Of a stretch of 45,131 bases of DNA, positions 10,160 to 18,392 are shown piece by piece; the first letter of the stretch is position 1; every line of letters begins with the position of its first letter. The notes below the pieces were generated by a model that was not told where the DNA came from, searched no databases, and saw nothing but the letters and a program-made list of their open reading frames with translations. Source of the stretch: Opitutia bacterium Tous-C8FEB (lineage in GTDB: Bacteria > Verrucomicrobiota > Verrucomicrobiia > Opitutales > Opitutaceae). The stretch covers positions 1-45,131 of the forward strand of contig NEUZ01000006.1 in the NCBI GenBank assembly GCA_002304435.1. The letters run 5' to 3'. The translations under genes and the position numbers were made by a program.

Positions 10160-11908
10160 GTGGTTGTGAGCGCCGGGAAGACCTTCCTTACGTTCGGGGA
10201 TCGTCTTCCCGGCCGGGCGCTCTTCGCGGGGCTGCTCTTCGCCGCTCTCCTCTGGTGCTACGGCGGCACGGCTTCGGCGCCGCTGTTGCTCGACGACGAA
10301 ATCACCCTGGTTCGCAATCGCTCGATCCAGCAATTGGGAGACTGGGCCGCTGTCCTCTCGCCGCCGGCAGACGGCACCACGGGCGGACGCCCGCTCGCCA
10401 ACCTCTCCTTCGCCCTCACCTACGCCGTGAGCGGAGTTCAGCCTTGGGCTCATCGCCTCGCCAACGTGTGCCTGCACGGGATCGTTTCCCTGCTGGCCTT
10501 CGGCGTGGTGCGGCGGGTGCTCGCGCTCCCCGGTTTCCCCGATCGCTTGCGCGATCGGGCCGGTGAGCTCGGAGCCGTGGTGGCGCTGCTCTGGGCGGTG
10601 CATCCCCTGCTCACCCAGTCCGTCACGTACATCTCGCAGCGCACGGAGGTGCTGATGGCGGGGGGCTATCTCCTCACGCTGTACGCCTTCCTCCGGGCGG
10701 AGACGGAGCCGGCCCGAAGTGACGTCTGGCGCTTCGTTTCCGTCGCGGCCTGTTGGCTCGGTAGCCTGTGCAAGGAGGCGATCGCCACCGTTCCGTTCGT
10801 CGTGCTGCTGGGCCACTGGCTGCTGCTGCGCGTGGATCTCCGGACCCTGTGGCGGGAACGGCTGGGCTATTACGCCACGCTCACGCTGAGCTGGACCATT
10901 TTGGCGGTCAGCCTGAACAAGGTCTACGAGCGCGGGGTGACGTTCGACGCCGGAGTCTCGCCGCTGCAATACGCGACGGTGCAGGTCAGCGCGGTCGTGG
11001 AGTACCTCCGGCTTTCGTTCTGGCCGCACCCGCTGATCTTTGACCATTCGCCGCTGGTGGTCTTCCAGCCGCGGCTTTCCCTGCCTCACGCGCTGGTCCT
11101 GATCGCGCTCTTGGGCGGGGTGGGGTGGTGCTTGGCGCGGCGTTCCCGGTGGGGGTTTGCGGGGGCGTGGTTCTTTCTGATCTTGGCGCCAACCTCGAGT
11201 GTCATCCCCGTGGTGAATGCCGCGGTGGCCGAGAACCGGGCCTACCTTCCCTCCCTCGCGGTCGTGGCGGGTGTGGTGGTCGGGTTGGCGCTGGTTCTTA
11301 ACCGTTGGGTGGCGCGGCTGACCATCGGGGTCCTCGTGGTTTCGGCTGCCTGGGCCACCGTCGGGCGCAATCTCGATTACGCCGACGCGCTTTCACTCTG
11401 GCAGGACACGGTGGAGAAGGAGCCCGGGAATCCGCGCGCCCACGGGCAACTCGCTTTCGCGCTTTACTCCCACGGTCAATCGGAGGCGGCCCTCCGACAC
11501 TATCGGGAGGCACTCCGGCTCGATCCGGACCGGGCTGCTCACCACACCGGGGCCGGGGTGATTTTAGCCGCTCAGCCCGGGGGCCTCGCCGACGCGCAGC
11601 GGCATCTGGCCGAGGCGGAGGCGAATGCCAATCTGGGCTCGGTGTTAGGGCGGTTGGGTAAGGATTTGGCGGGGGCAGAGCGGCACCTGCGAGAGGCGGT
11701 ACGGCTCGCGCCGGGCGATCCCGGGGTCTGGTTCCTGTACGGCGAATTTGTCGAACAACGCCGGTCTGATCTTCCGGAAGCGCGCCGGGCCTATCTTGAG
11801 GCCCTCCGGTTGCGCCCGGGATTCGAGCCCGCCCTGCTGGCCCTCGCTCGGCTGGAACCTGCCGCCGCCCGGCCCGGCGGGCCCCTGACTTCCCCTTCCT
11901 TACCATGA
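10160..11908 (+). CDS. Multi-TM protein with C-terminal TPRs, TMTC/DUF1736-like putative glycosyltransferase
   Basis: LLLDDEITLVRNRSIQQLG...GGRPLANLSFALTYAVSG...NVCLHGIVSLLAF...SLCKEA, followed by TPR (LAFALYSHGQSEAALRHYREALRLDPD). Confidence 0.75.
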   Translation: MVVSAGKTFLTFGDRLPGRALFAGLLFAALLWCYGGTASAPLLLDDEITLVRNRSIQQLGDWAAVLSPPADGTTGGRPLANLSFALTYAVSGVQPWAHRLANVCLHGIVSLLAFGVVRRVLALPGFPDRLRDRAGELGAVVALLWAVHPLLTQSVTYISQRTEVLMAGGYLLTLYAFLRAETEPARSDVWRFVSVAACWLGSLCKEAIATVPFVVLLGHWLLLRVDLRTLWRERLGYYATLTLSWTILAVSLNKVYERGVTFDAGVSPLQYATVQVSAVVEYLRLSFWPHPLIFDHSPLVVFQPRLSLPHALVLIALLGGVGWCLARRSRWGFAGAWFFLILAPTSSVIPVVNAAVAENRAYLPSLAVVAGVVVGLALVLNRWVARLTIGVLVVSAAWATVGRNLDYADALSLWQDTVEKEPGNPRAHGQLAFALYSHGQSEAALRHYREALRLDPDRAAHHTGAGVILAAQPGGLADAQRHLAEAEANANLGSVLGRLGKDLAGAERHLREAVRLAPGDPGVWFLYGEFVEQRRSDLPEARRAYLEALRLRPGFEPALLALARLEPAAARPGGPLTSPSLP

Positions 11909-12897
11909 ACATCCTCGTCGTCGGCGGCGCCGGCTATATCGGCAGTCATTGTGTCCGCCAAATCCTGGCCGCCGGGCATCGGCCGGTCATTCTCGACAAC
12001 TTCGTCTACGGGCATCGGGCGGCGGTGCCCGCGGGAGTGACCCTCCACGAGGGTAATCTGGGCGACGCACCCTTCGTCCGGCGCGTGCTCGAGGCGGAGC
12101 GCATCGACGCGGTGATGCACTTCGCGGCCTACTGTTACGTCGGGGAGTCGGTCACGGACCCGATGAAGTACTACTTCAACAACGTCGTCGCGACCCTCCA
12201 CCTCCTGCAGGCGATGCGGGACGCCGGGGTGCGGCGTTTCATCTTCTCCTCGACGTGCGCGACCTTCGGGGTGCCGGCGACGCTCCCGATTCACGAGAAC
12301 CTGCCGCAGGCGCCGATCAATCCCTACGGCCAGACCAAACTCGACATCGAGCAGGTCCTGAAGGCCCTGGCGGTCGCCCACGGGCTGAGCTTCGCGGTCT
12401 TCCGGTACTTCAATGCCGCGGGCGCGGCCGAGGATGGCAGCATCGGCGAGGACCACGCGCCGGAGACGCACCTCATTCCCCTCGCGATCGACGTCGCCAC
12501 CGGCCGCCGGCCGCACCTGCAGCTGTTCGGCACCGATTACCCGACCCCAGATGGCACCTGCCTCCGGGATTACGTCCACGTGGACGACCTCAGCCGGGCG
12601 CATATCGCGGCCTGCACCCGCCTAGACGCCCCGGGCACCCAGCTCTTCTACAACCTCGGCACGGGCCGTCCGACCTCCAACCGTGAGGTCATCGCGGCGG
12701 TCGAGGAGATCACCGGCCGCCCGGTCCGCGTCGTCGAGTCCCCGCGCCGCGCCGGGGATCCGCCGGCCCTGTTTGCGGATTCGGCGAAGGCCCGCCGCGA
12801 GCTGGGGTGGACGGTGAAATTTCCGGACATCAAGTCGATCGTCGCCACCGCGTGGAAGTGGCATCAGGCGCGCCCGGCAGGCTTCGGGGATCGTTAG
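11905..12897 (+). CDS. galE: UDP-glucose 4-epimerase
   Basis: MNILVVGGAGYIGSHCVRQIL; NPYGQTK (YxxxK); ATGA overlap with upstream gene. Confidence 0.93.
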   Translation: MNILVVGGAGYIGSHCVRQILAAGHRPVILDNFVYGHRAAVPAGVTLHEGNLGDAPFVRRVLEAERIDAVMHFAAYCYVGESVTDPMKYYFNNVVATLHLLQAMRDAGVRRFIFSSTCATFGVPATLPIHENLPQAPINPYGQTKLDIEQVLKALAVAHGLSFAVFRYFNAAGAAEDGSIGEDHAPETHLIPLAIDVATGRRPHLQLFGTDYPTPDGTCLRDYVHVDDLSRAHIAACTRLDAPGTQLFYNLGTGRPTSNREVIAAVEEITGRPVRVVESPRRAGDPPALFADSAKARRELGWTVKFPDIKSIVATAWKWHQARPAGFGDR

Positions 12898-13017
12898 GTC
12901 TTCCCGGGCGGCCGCCTCGGTTGCGACGAGCCGCTCTGATGACCTTGGGGGCGCGGCGTGGCGCGGATGCGGCCGGCGGCCCTTGCTGCAAGCCTCCCGC
13001 GACAGCCGAATTGCCAA

Positions 13018-13063
13018 AAAGTGTAAAGTGACCCCGCCAAAACGCCGGTAGAGCTTACACTTT
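13018..13063. repeat. Inverted repeat AAAGTGTAAAG ... CTTACACTTT upstream of the sigma-54 promoter
   Basis: Arms 13018-13028 and 13054-13063, 25-nt spacer, one mismatch. Confidence 0.6.
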
Positions 13064-13156
13064 GCATTAAGGCTCCACGGAGGGGTGGTCCGAGAGCCTC
13101 TCCCGAGCTCGTTCCAGAGCAGCGAGTTAGGCGTCAATAAGTGGCAATACGTAGGC

Positions 13157-13173
13157 TTGGCACGGCGATTGCT
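13157..13173 (+). promoter_or_regulatory. Sigma-54 (RpoN) -24/-12 promoter
   Basis: TTGGCACGgcgaTTGCT; GG (13159-13160) and GC (13171-13172) separated by exactly 10 nt, matching YTGGCACGN4TTGCW. Confidence 0.85.
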
Positions 13174-13218
13174 TACGGTAGGGCGAATCGCAACTTGATC
13201 GCCTTACCCGCCCCGCCG

Positions 13219-14127
13219 ATGACCTCCGCCCGCCGCTTCCTGCCCCTGCTGCTTGTTTCCGCCCTGTCCACTGTCCCGGCTGCGGCGGCGTCCTATTTCT
13301 ACGCGGTGGGGTCCAATAATCACATCTACGAGGTCAGCGACACCGGGGTGACGCGGGACGTCCGGGACCTCTCGGGCGTGGTCGGCTCCTCGCCGGTGAA
13401 CGGCGCGGCTTTCGACACCGCCCGCAGCCAGTTCTTCTTTGCCGTTCCGGCCGTGAGTGGACCCGGCTCTCTCTGGTATTGGAATCAGGCCTCCGATACC
13501 ACTCCGGTCTCCCTCGGCCTGTTGCCGACCGCGCGCCCGGACAATGGCGCTTACTGGGACGGAGCCTACTGGTACATCCAGCAAGGCACGCACACGCTGC
13601 ACCGCATCGGGCTGCAGTACGATGGGTCAGGTAACCCCACGTTGGCTGCCGGCGGTGACTCCACGGCCACCCTCATCGGCGCGGTCCCGACGGTTAATAA
13701 CAACTATTTCGGCGACATCGTCATTACTAGTGGCGGGACGCTCTACGCCACCACCGCCAATGGGGACGCGTTCTACTCCGTAAGTTTGTCTTCCGGGGCG
13801 CTGAGCGGGAACCGGACGGTCACTTCTCTGGGCTCGGTAGGGTCAGCTGGGGTCGACAAGGTGCAGCTCTCCCTCGACGCGGCTGGCACGACGCTCTACG
13901 GCCACGCCTACGACACGGGGCAGTGGTACACGGTGAACACAACCAACGGTGCGCTCACGACCCTGGCTTTCAGCACGCTCACCGGAGGGGTCTCCAACGG
14001 CTTCCAGGATATCGCAGGCGCTTCCGCCTTGCCGACGCCGTCCGCCGGCGTTCCGGACCGTGGCCCGTGGTTGGCCCTTCTGTCGGTGACCCTTGTCTCC
14101 CTCGTGCTGGCGCGGCGTCGTCGCTGA
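13219..14127 (+). CDS. Secreted VPDxG-CTERM (exosortase-sorted) protein
   Basis: Signal peptide FLPLLLVSALSTVPAAAA; C-terminus GVPDRGPWLALLSVTLVSLVLARRRR* = VPDxG motif + TM helix + Arg cluster. Confidence 0.85.
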   Translation: MTSARRFLPLLLVSALSTVPAAAASYFYAVGSNNHIYEVSDTGVTRDVRDLSGVVGSSPVNGAAFDTARSQFFFAVPAVSGPGSLWYWNQASDTTPVSLGLLPTARPDNGAYWDGAYWYIQQGTHTLHRIGLQYDGSGNPTLAAGGDSTATLIGAVPTVNNNYFGDIVITSGGTLYATTANGDAFYSVSLSSGALSGNRTVTSLGSVGSAGVDKVQLSLDAAGTTLYGHAYDTGQWYTVNTTNGALTTLAFSTLTGGVSNGFQDIAGASALPTPSAGVPDRGPWLALLSVTLVSLVLARRRR

Positions 14128-14196
14128 GCCGGCGAGTCGGATTTCCCGCCGCGATAGTCGCGCCTGTCGCGGCGCATGAGCTCCCGTCATCGGTGC

Positions 14197-15720
14197 CTAG
14201 CCGACCGCGGCTCCGCCGTCCGTCGGAGCGCTCCGGGGACCGGTGATGCGGAGGATCTCACGCTCGCCCTTACCTTTGAGACTGACCACGCCCAGCGACT
14301 CGCCCGCGTAGAGGGCGGCGATCCGGACCCAAGTTGAGGCCTCCACGCAGACGCTCCCCGGGGGCGCCGCCTGCTCCATCCGCGAGGCTATGTTCACGGT
14401 GTCACCCCAGACGTCATACTGATACTTCTGGCGCCCGATCACCCCGGCGCTCACCGGCCCCGCGTGTACCCCAACGCGCAGGCGCCAACCCTCGCCGTGA
14501 GTCGCGGCCGCGCGGGCCAGCTCGAGTCCGCACGCGACGGCGGCCGCCGCTGGGTTCGGCAGCGGGGAAACGAGCCCGGCCACGGCCATAAACGAGTCCC
14601 CGATGGTCTTGATCTTCTCCAGCCCGTGCCGGGCCGAGATCTCCTCGAAGGCCTCCACCAGGCCCTGCAGTTCCCGGTGCACGGCGATCGCTGACTTGCC
14701 GGAGCACCACGAGGTGAAGCCCGCGAGATCGGTGAACAGGACCGCCACTTCCGCCACCGCCCGCGGTTGCACCTGACGCGTCGCCTGCAGCTCTCGTGCC
14801 ACGTCCTTGGGCAAGATCACGTGCAGGAGTTCCTCGATCCGCCGCCGTTGCTCCGCCTCGCGGTCCTGCAGGCGCTTCTTGCCGAGGCACGCGTCGATGC
14901 GCGCCCGCAGGAGGACGGGGTTGAACGGCTTCGGCAGGTAGTCCTCCGCGCCGAGCCCGATGCAGCGCACCACGCGGCTGAGGTCCCGGGACGCGGACAG
15001 CACGATCACCGGCAGGCGCTGTAACTCCGGGTCGGCGCGAAGGATCCGCAGCGTCTCCTCGCCGTCCAGGACCGGCATCTGGAGGTCGAGCAGCACCAGA
15101 TCGCGGGGCGTCCGGCGGAGGAGCGCGAGGGCCTCGCGTCCGTCCGCCGCGCAGAGCACGTCGTGGCCGAGGCGCCGGAGACGCCGCTCCAGCAGCTGGC
15201 GGTTGCCCTCGTCGTCGTCGACGACCAGAAGCCGACCCGGTTCCGCGGCGGGAGCATCGGTGCCCGCCGCCGGCGCTTCCTCGCCGGCGATTTCCTCCGT
15301 CTCAACCTCCAGGTGCCCCGCGGCTGGAGGAACGCCGGCGACCGCGGGAACCGTGAGGGCCGCGATCAGGCGGCCGAAATTTTCCGCGGCGTCGCGGATC
15401 CGGGCCAGATCCGCCGGGGCGTCCGGCAGATCGGGTGGCGCCAGCGCGGCCAGTTGCTCCGCCAGCCCGTGGATCTCCCCCACGAGGCGGGGCCATTCCG
15501 GGGGCGTGCGTGGCGGCCGGCTGGAGTCGGGGCCCTCGGCCGGCGGAGGCGCCAGTTCATCCACGCCGCGTTGCAGGGTCTGGCCGAGCGCGTGGACCCG
15601 CTCCAAACCCCGATGCCACTCGCCGACCTCCGCCGCGTGCGTCTCCTCCAGCAGCATCTCGGAATAGCCGAGGATGTGGTTCAGCGGGGTCCGCAGCTCG
15701 TGCTTTAGCTTTGGCTTCAT
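14197..15720 (-). CDS. HisKA-like segment + response-regulator receiver + class III adenylate cyclase
   Basis: KHELRTPLNHILGYSEMLLEE (H-box); LLVVDDDEGNRQLLERRL...LVLLDLQMPVLDGEE...YLPKPF (REC); AVLFTDLAGFTSW...KIKTIGDSFMAVAG...YDVWGDTVNIASRME (cyclase). Confidence 0.9.
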   Translation of the reverse strand: MKPKLKHELRTPLNHILGYSEMLLEETHAAEVGEWHRGLERVHALGQTLQRGVDELAPPPAEGPDSSRPPRTPPEWPRLVGEIHGLAEQLAALAPPDLPDAPADLARIRDAAENFGRLIAALTVPAVAGVPPAAGHLEVETEEIAGEEAPAAGTDAPAAEPGRLLVVDDDEGNRQLLERRLRRLGHDVLCAADGREALALLRRTPRDLVLLDLQMPVLDGEETLRILRADPELQRLPVIVLSASRDLSRVVRCIGLGAEDYLPKPFNPVLLRARIDACLGKKRLQDREAEQRRRIEELLHVILPKDVARELQATRQVQPRAVAEVAVLFTDLAGFTSWCSGKSAIAVHRELQGLVEAFEEISARHGLEKIKTIGDSFMAVAGLVSPLPNPAAAAVACGLELARAAATHGEGWRLRVGVHAGPVSAGVIGRQKYQYDVWGDTVNIASRMEQAAPPGSVCVEASTWVRIAALYAGESLGVVSLKGKGEREILRITGPRSAPTDGGAAVG

Positions 15721-15872
15721 CGGGCGTGGCGGGGCGTGACGTAAGGGGTAGGCGCCCCGCGGCGCGATCGCAATCCGGCAAGTCCGGCGTGAATACGCGC
15801 CCCTTCCCACCTAGGACGGCGGGAGGGCACCGAACTTGCGTGGCCATCTGCCGCCCTGACGACTTGGGCGGA

Positions 15873-16640
15873 CTATTCCCGGATGAACAGATGCTCGTCC
15901 CCGCCCCGGTAGCCCTCCAGCGCCTCGCGGAAACCACTCTGGGCGAGTCGTTCGGCGACGGCCGCGCGCGTGGAGCGCGGCGGGAAAACCCGCACGAAGA
16001 TCAGCCGTGCCCGGGCCAGGATCGGCAGCGCGGCGTCGAGGATCGGCAGCTCGTGGCCCTCCGCGTCCAGCTTCACGATCGCGAACCCTTCGAGGCCCCG
16101 TGCGGCGCAGTACTCCCGCAGGCCCACGGTGCGCACCGGCAGCGGCCGGCGGAGGCCGAGCTCGGCCGCCTTTTCGCGCAACAAGGTGGCGCCTAGGCGG
16201 GTGCGGGTCGTGAACAGGGTACTGGTGCCATCGCGGACGTCGACCGCCGCCTCTTCGATCTGCCAACGCGACCCGAGGCCATTGCGCCGCGCCAGCGCCG
16301 CGATGTGGCGGGCCAAGCGGGGCACCGGCTCAAAAAGATGGATGCGGGCCTCGGGCCAGCGGTCGGCGACCGAGAGGGCGAAGAGCCCGGTGTGCGCGCC
16401 GACGTCGAGCACCTCCGGCGCCGGGCCGCCCACGAGGTCGCGGTGGCGGTCCAGCGGATAGGTATCTTCGACGAAGATGCGCTCGTACACGCGGCGTTGG
16501 GTCCGATCCCAGATCGGGACCACGAACCCGGAGCGCGAGCGCGCATCGATCGGGAAGCAGCGGATGAAGAGATCCCGCCAGTGGGCACCGAGCCGCTCAA
16601 AAGGCCCGCGCGGCGGACGGGATAAGGTTGCCGGAGGCAT
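15873..16640 (-). CDS. FkbM family methyltransferase
   Basis: LDVGAHTGLFALSVADRWPEARIHLFEPVPRLARHIAAL...FAIVKLDAEGHELPIL. Confidence 0.88.
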   Translation of the reverse strand: MPPATLSRPPRGPFERLGAHWRDLFIRCFPIDARSRSGFVVPIWDRTQRRVYERIFVEDTYPLDRHRDLVGGPAPEVLDVGAHTGLFALSVADRWPEARIHLFEPVPRLARHIAALARRNGLGSRWQIEEAAVDVRDGTSTLFTTRTRLGATLLREKAAELGLRRPLPVRTVGLREYCAARGLEGFAIVKLDAEGHELPILDAALPILARARLIFVRVFPPRSTRAAVAERLAQSGFREALEGYRGGDEHLFIRE

Positions 16641-16694
16641 CGGGGTGAGGGTGAAGTCTGGGCCCGTGTGACTTCGAGGGCGCGGGGCGGCAGC

Positions 16695-17621
16695 TCAGGC
16701 GGTTTCCCGCGCGGCGGTGGTCTCCTCCAGACCGGGGTCGGGGATCGGCACCGGCCGGGACCGGAGGCCTGGGACGGTGGGCAGTGGGCCGTGACCCGCC
16801 AGCCGCGCCAGCAGGTTGGACCACCAGCGCCGGCGCACGACCAGGGTCAGGACAATCGGCTCTCGCCGCACCAGCGAGGCCGCAGCACCGACGTCCAGAC
16901 CGAGCGTGAGGATGCGGGCGAGCTGGCGGTCGACGGCGCCGGCGAAGCCTTCTTTGTTGTTCCAAAAGTGATCCATCCACGGTTCCCCGGGCCGGAGGCG
17001 CCCGCTGGCCCGGAACGCCGTCCCGATCGCCAGCTGTTCGACGAGGGTATGGTGGACGCCGGCGTCCATCAGCCGATCCAGCAGGTCCAACGCCTCGTGC
17101 AGCAGCGCGTGGTGTTGCGCCCCGACGGCGATCAGGCCCGCGTTCCACATTGGATGGGGGGCCGTGAAGCGGAAGCCGGCGACCTGCCGCCCACGGATCT
17201 GCTGCCACAGCCTTTTCTGCCCGCGCCGCCGGGCACGGGAGAGGTCATACTCGTGCTCGTGCAGGAACACGTGGCCGGCCCCTAGATCGGCGCACAGGGA
17301 GGCGAGATTCTTACGAAACAGAATATCGGAGTCGTGGTAGATAATGTGGGCTGGCCCTTGGGCGGCCGCGTGGATCACGCACATCAGCTCCGTCCGCCAG
17401 AAGAAGTCGTGGTGTCCGCGCCAGTGCCGCAGCGTGTCGCGGTCCACCGGCAGGATCCGGATCCGGGAACCGAACCAGCCGAACGACTCCGGCTCGTCGG
17501 TGACCACGCAGAACTCGCTGTCCGGCGGCGCCCACGCCATCGCGGACAGAATCGAAAGGTGGGCCCAGGCCGTAAGGTCTGGCCGGCCGCCGACGGAGAG
17601 CGTGACGAAGCGATTGAGCAT
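16695..17621 (-). CDS. Glycosyltransferase-like protein (putative)
   Basis: IIYHDSDILFRKNL (DxD-like), MWNAGLIAVG; glycosyltransferase-type layout; start taken at MLNRFVTLSVGG. Confidence 0.6.
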   Translation of the reverse strand: MLNRFVTLSVGGRPDLTAWAHLSILSAMAWAPPDSEFCVVTDEPESFGWFGSRIRILPVDRDTLRHWRGHHDFFWRTELMCVIHAAAQGPAHIIYHDSDILFRKNLASLCADLGAGHVFLHEHEYDLSRARRRGQKRLWQQIRGRQVAGFRFTAPHPMWNAGLIAVGAQHHALLHEALDLLDRLMDAGVHHTLVEQLAIGTAFRASGRLRPGEPWMDHFWNNKEGFAGAVDRQLARILTLGLDVGAAASLVRREPIVLTLVVRRRWWSNLLARLAGHGPLPTVPGLRSRPVPIPDPGLEETTAARETA

Positions 17622-17944
17622 GGGGAGGGGAGGGGGCGGGTCCGCGGCGGGCCGGAAGTGGGGCTTCCTCGGCGGGGGCCTTGAAACAAGTGCTCGGGGT
17701 CGGGGCGCGACGGGGTTGGTCGGTGGCGACCCTACCACCGGAAACTTCCGTCTTCAGTGCGAAGACGAAACCCGTTTGCAGGTCGGTAGCGTTGCGCACC
17801 AAGCTGTCAAGCGGGAGCGTGAAACCTGCCGAGCTTTTCAGGTAGGGTCGGCATTCGCTGGCGCGGGAGCGAGGTTTGGTCGGGTCTGCGGCGGCCTCCC
17901 GGATCGGGCAGAGTCCTTGAATCTGCGGGTGCCCATCTCCCTCT

Positions 17945-17966
17945 GGTCCCGGTTTTTCGCGGGACC
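17945..17966. repeat. Hairpin GGTCCCG-N8-CGGGACC
   Basis: Perfect 7-bp stem 17 nt outside the end of the 63-bp repeat; possible element boundary or transcription end. Confidence 0.55.
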
Positions 17967-17983
17967 CCCAGCCTCTCCCGCCG

Positions 17984-18046
17984 GACGAAGTACATCGCTG
18001 AAAATGGGGCGGCCAACGGGATTTGAACCCGCGACCCCAAGATCCA
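17984..18046 (-). repeat. 63-bp perfect direct repeat, copy 1 (tRNA-His 3' part + start of GIY-YIG ORF)
   Basis: gacgaagtacatcgctgaaaatggggcggccaacgggatttgaacccgcgaccccaagatcca, identical to 18330-18392. Confidence 0.97.
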
Positions 18047-18075
18047 TTCTGCCGTACGGCAGAATGCTCTAACCG
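18004..18075 (-). pseudogene. Aberrant tRNA-His-like sequence: intact T-arm/3' acceptor/CCA, partial D-arm, anticodon region replaced by a palindrome
   Basis: Minus strand ...CGGTTAGAGC-ATTCTGCCGTACGGCAGAAT-GGATCTTGGGGTCGCGGGTTCAAATCCCGTTGGCCGCCCCA; no matching 5' acceptor strand. Confidence 0.8.
18045..18066. repeat. 22-bp perfect palindrome CATTCTGCCGTACGGCAGAATG
   Basis: Sequence equals its own reverse complement; sits at the anticodon-arm position of the pseudo-tRNA. Confidence 0.97.
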
Positions 18076-18341
18076 AGGGGTCCGAAGGCGTGTCGGCTGG
18101 CGGCGACAATGTCCTGACGTACGCGATGCCCGGAGCCGGCTTTAAAGTAGCGTTCCCGATGCATCGCTGCGGCGCGGGAGGGGAAAAGCTCCCAGTGGGC
18201 GACGTACGGCTGGAGCAGCTTCTCGCGCGTCGTGCGGGTGCCACCCTCGCAGTGGAGACGGTAACGGCGGATGAGGTGATCTGTATGTCCGACGTACGAG
18301 CGCCCGGTCACTGCGCAAACGAGGATGTAGACGAAGTACAT
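18069..18341 (-). CDS. GIY-YIG endonuclease, 90 aa, starting 9 nt after the tRNA-His CCA
   Basis: MYFVYILVCAVTGRSYVGHTDHLIRRYRLHCEGGTRTTREKLLQPYVAHWELFPSRAAAMHRERYFKAGSGHRVRQ; GIY (VYI), YIG (YVG), Arg, His and Glu (RERYFK) positions all present. Confidence 0.88.
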   Translation of the reverse strand: MYFVYILVCAVTGRSYVGHTDHLIRRYRLHCEGGTRTTREKLLQPYVAHWELFPSRAAAMHRERYFKAGSGHRVRQDIVAASRHAFGPLG

Positions 18342-18392
18342 CGCTGAAAATGGGGCGGCCAACGGGATTTGAACCCGCGACCCCAAGATCCA
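18330..18392 (-). repeat. 63-bp perfect direct repeat, copy 2 (within tRNA-His and start of the GIY-YIG gene)
   Basis: Identical to 17984-18046; period 346 bp. Confidence 0.97.

Noticed and set aside
13018-13063. AAAGTGTAAAGTGACCCC as an insertion-sequence terminus
   Set aside because: Similar sequences can occur at IS ends, but no transposase or second terminus at IS-like distance is visible; kept only as an inverted repeat and possible regulatory dyad.
13079-13130. tRNA-Ser-like start (GGAGGGGTGGTCCGAGAGCC)
   Set aside because: Resembles the first ~20 nt of a tRNA-Ser but no matching T-arm or 3' acceptor strand follows.
17749-17767. Hairpin CGTCTTC-AGTGC-GAAGACG as a rho-independent terminator
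   Set aside because: Stem is perfect but neither strand has a following T-run; function unclear.
17807-18244. 145-aa minus ORF reading through the pseudo-tRNA and the truncated GIY-YIG start (MYFVRRERL...)
   Set aside because: GIY-YIG similarity stops exactly at the end of the 63-bp repeat; the remainder has no recognisable domain.
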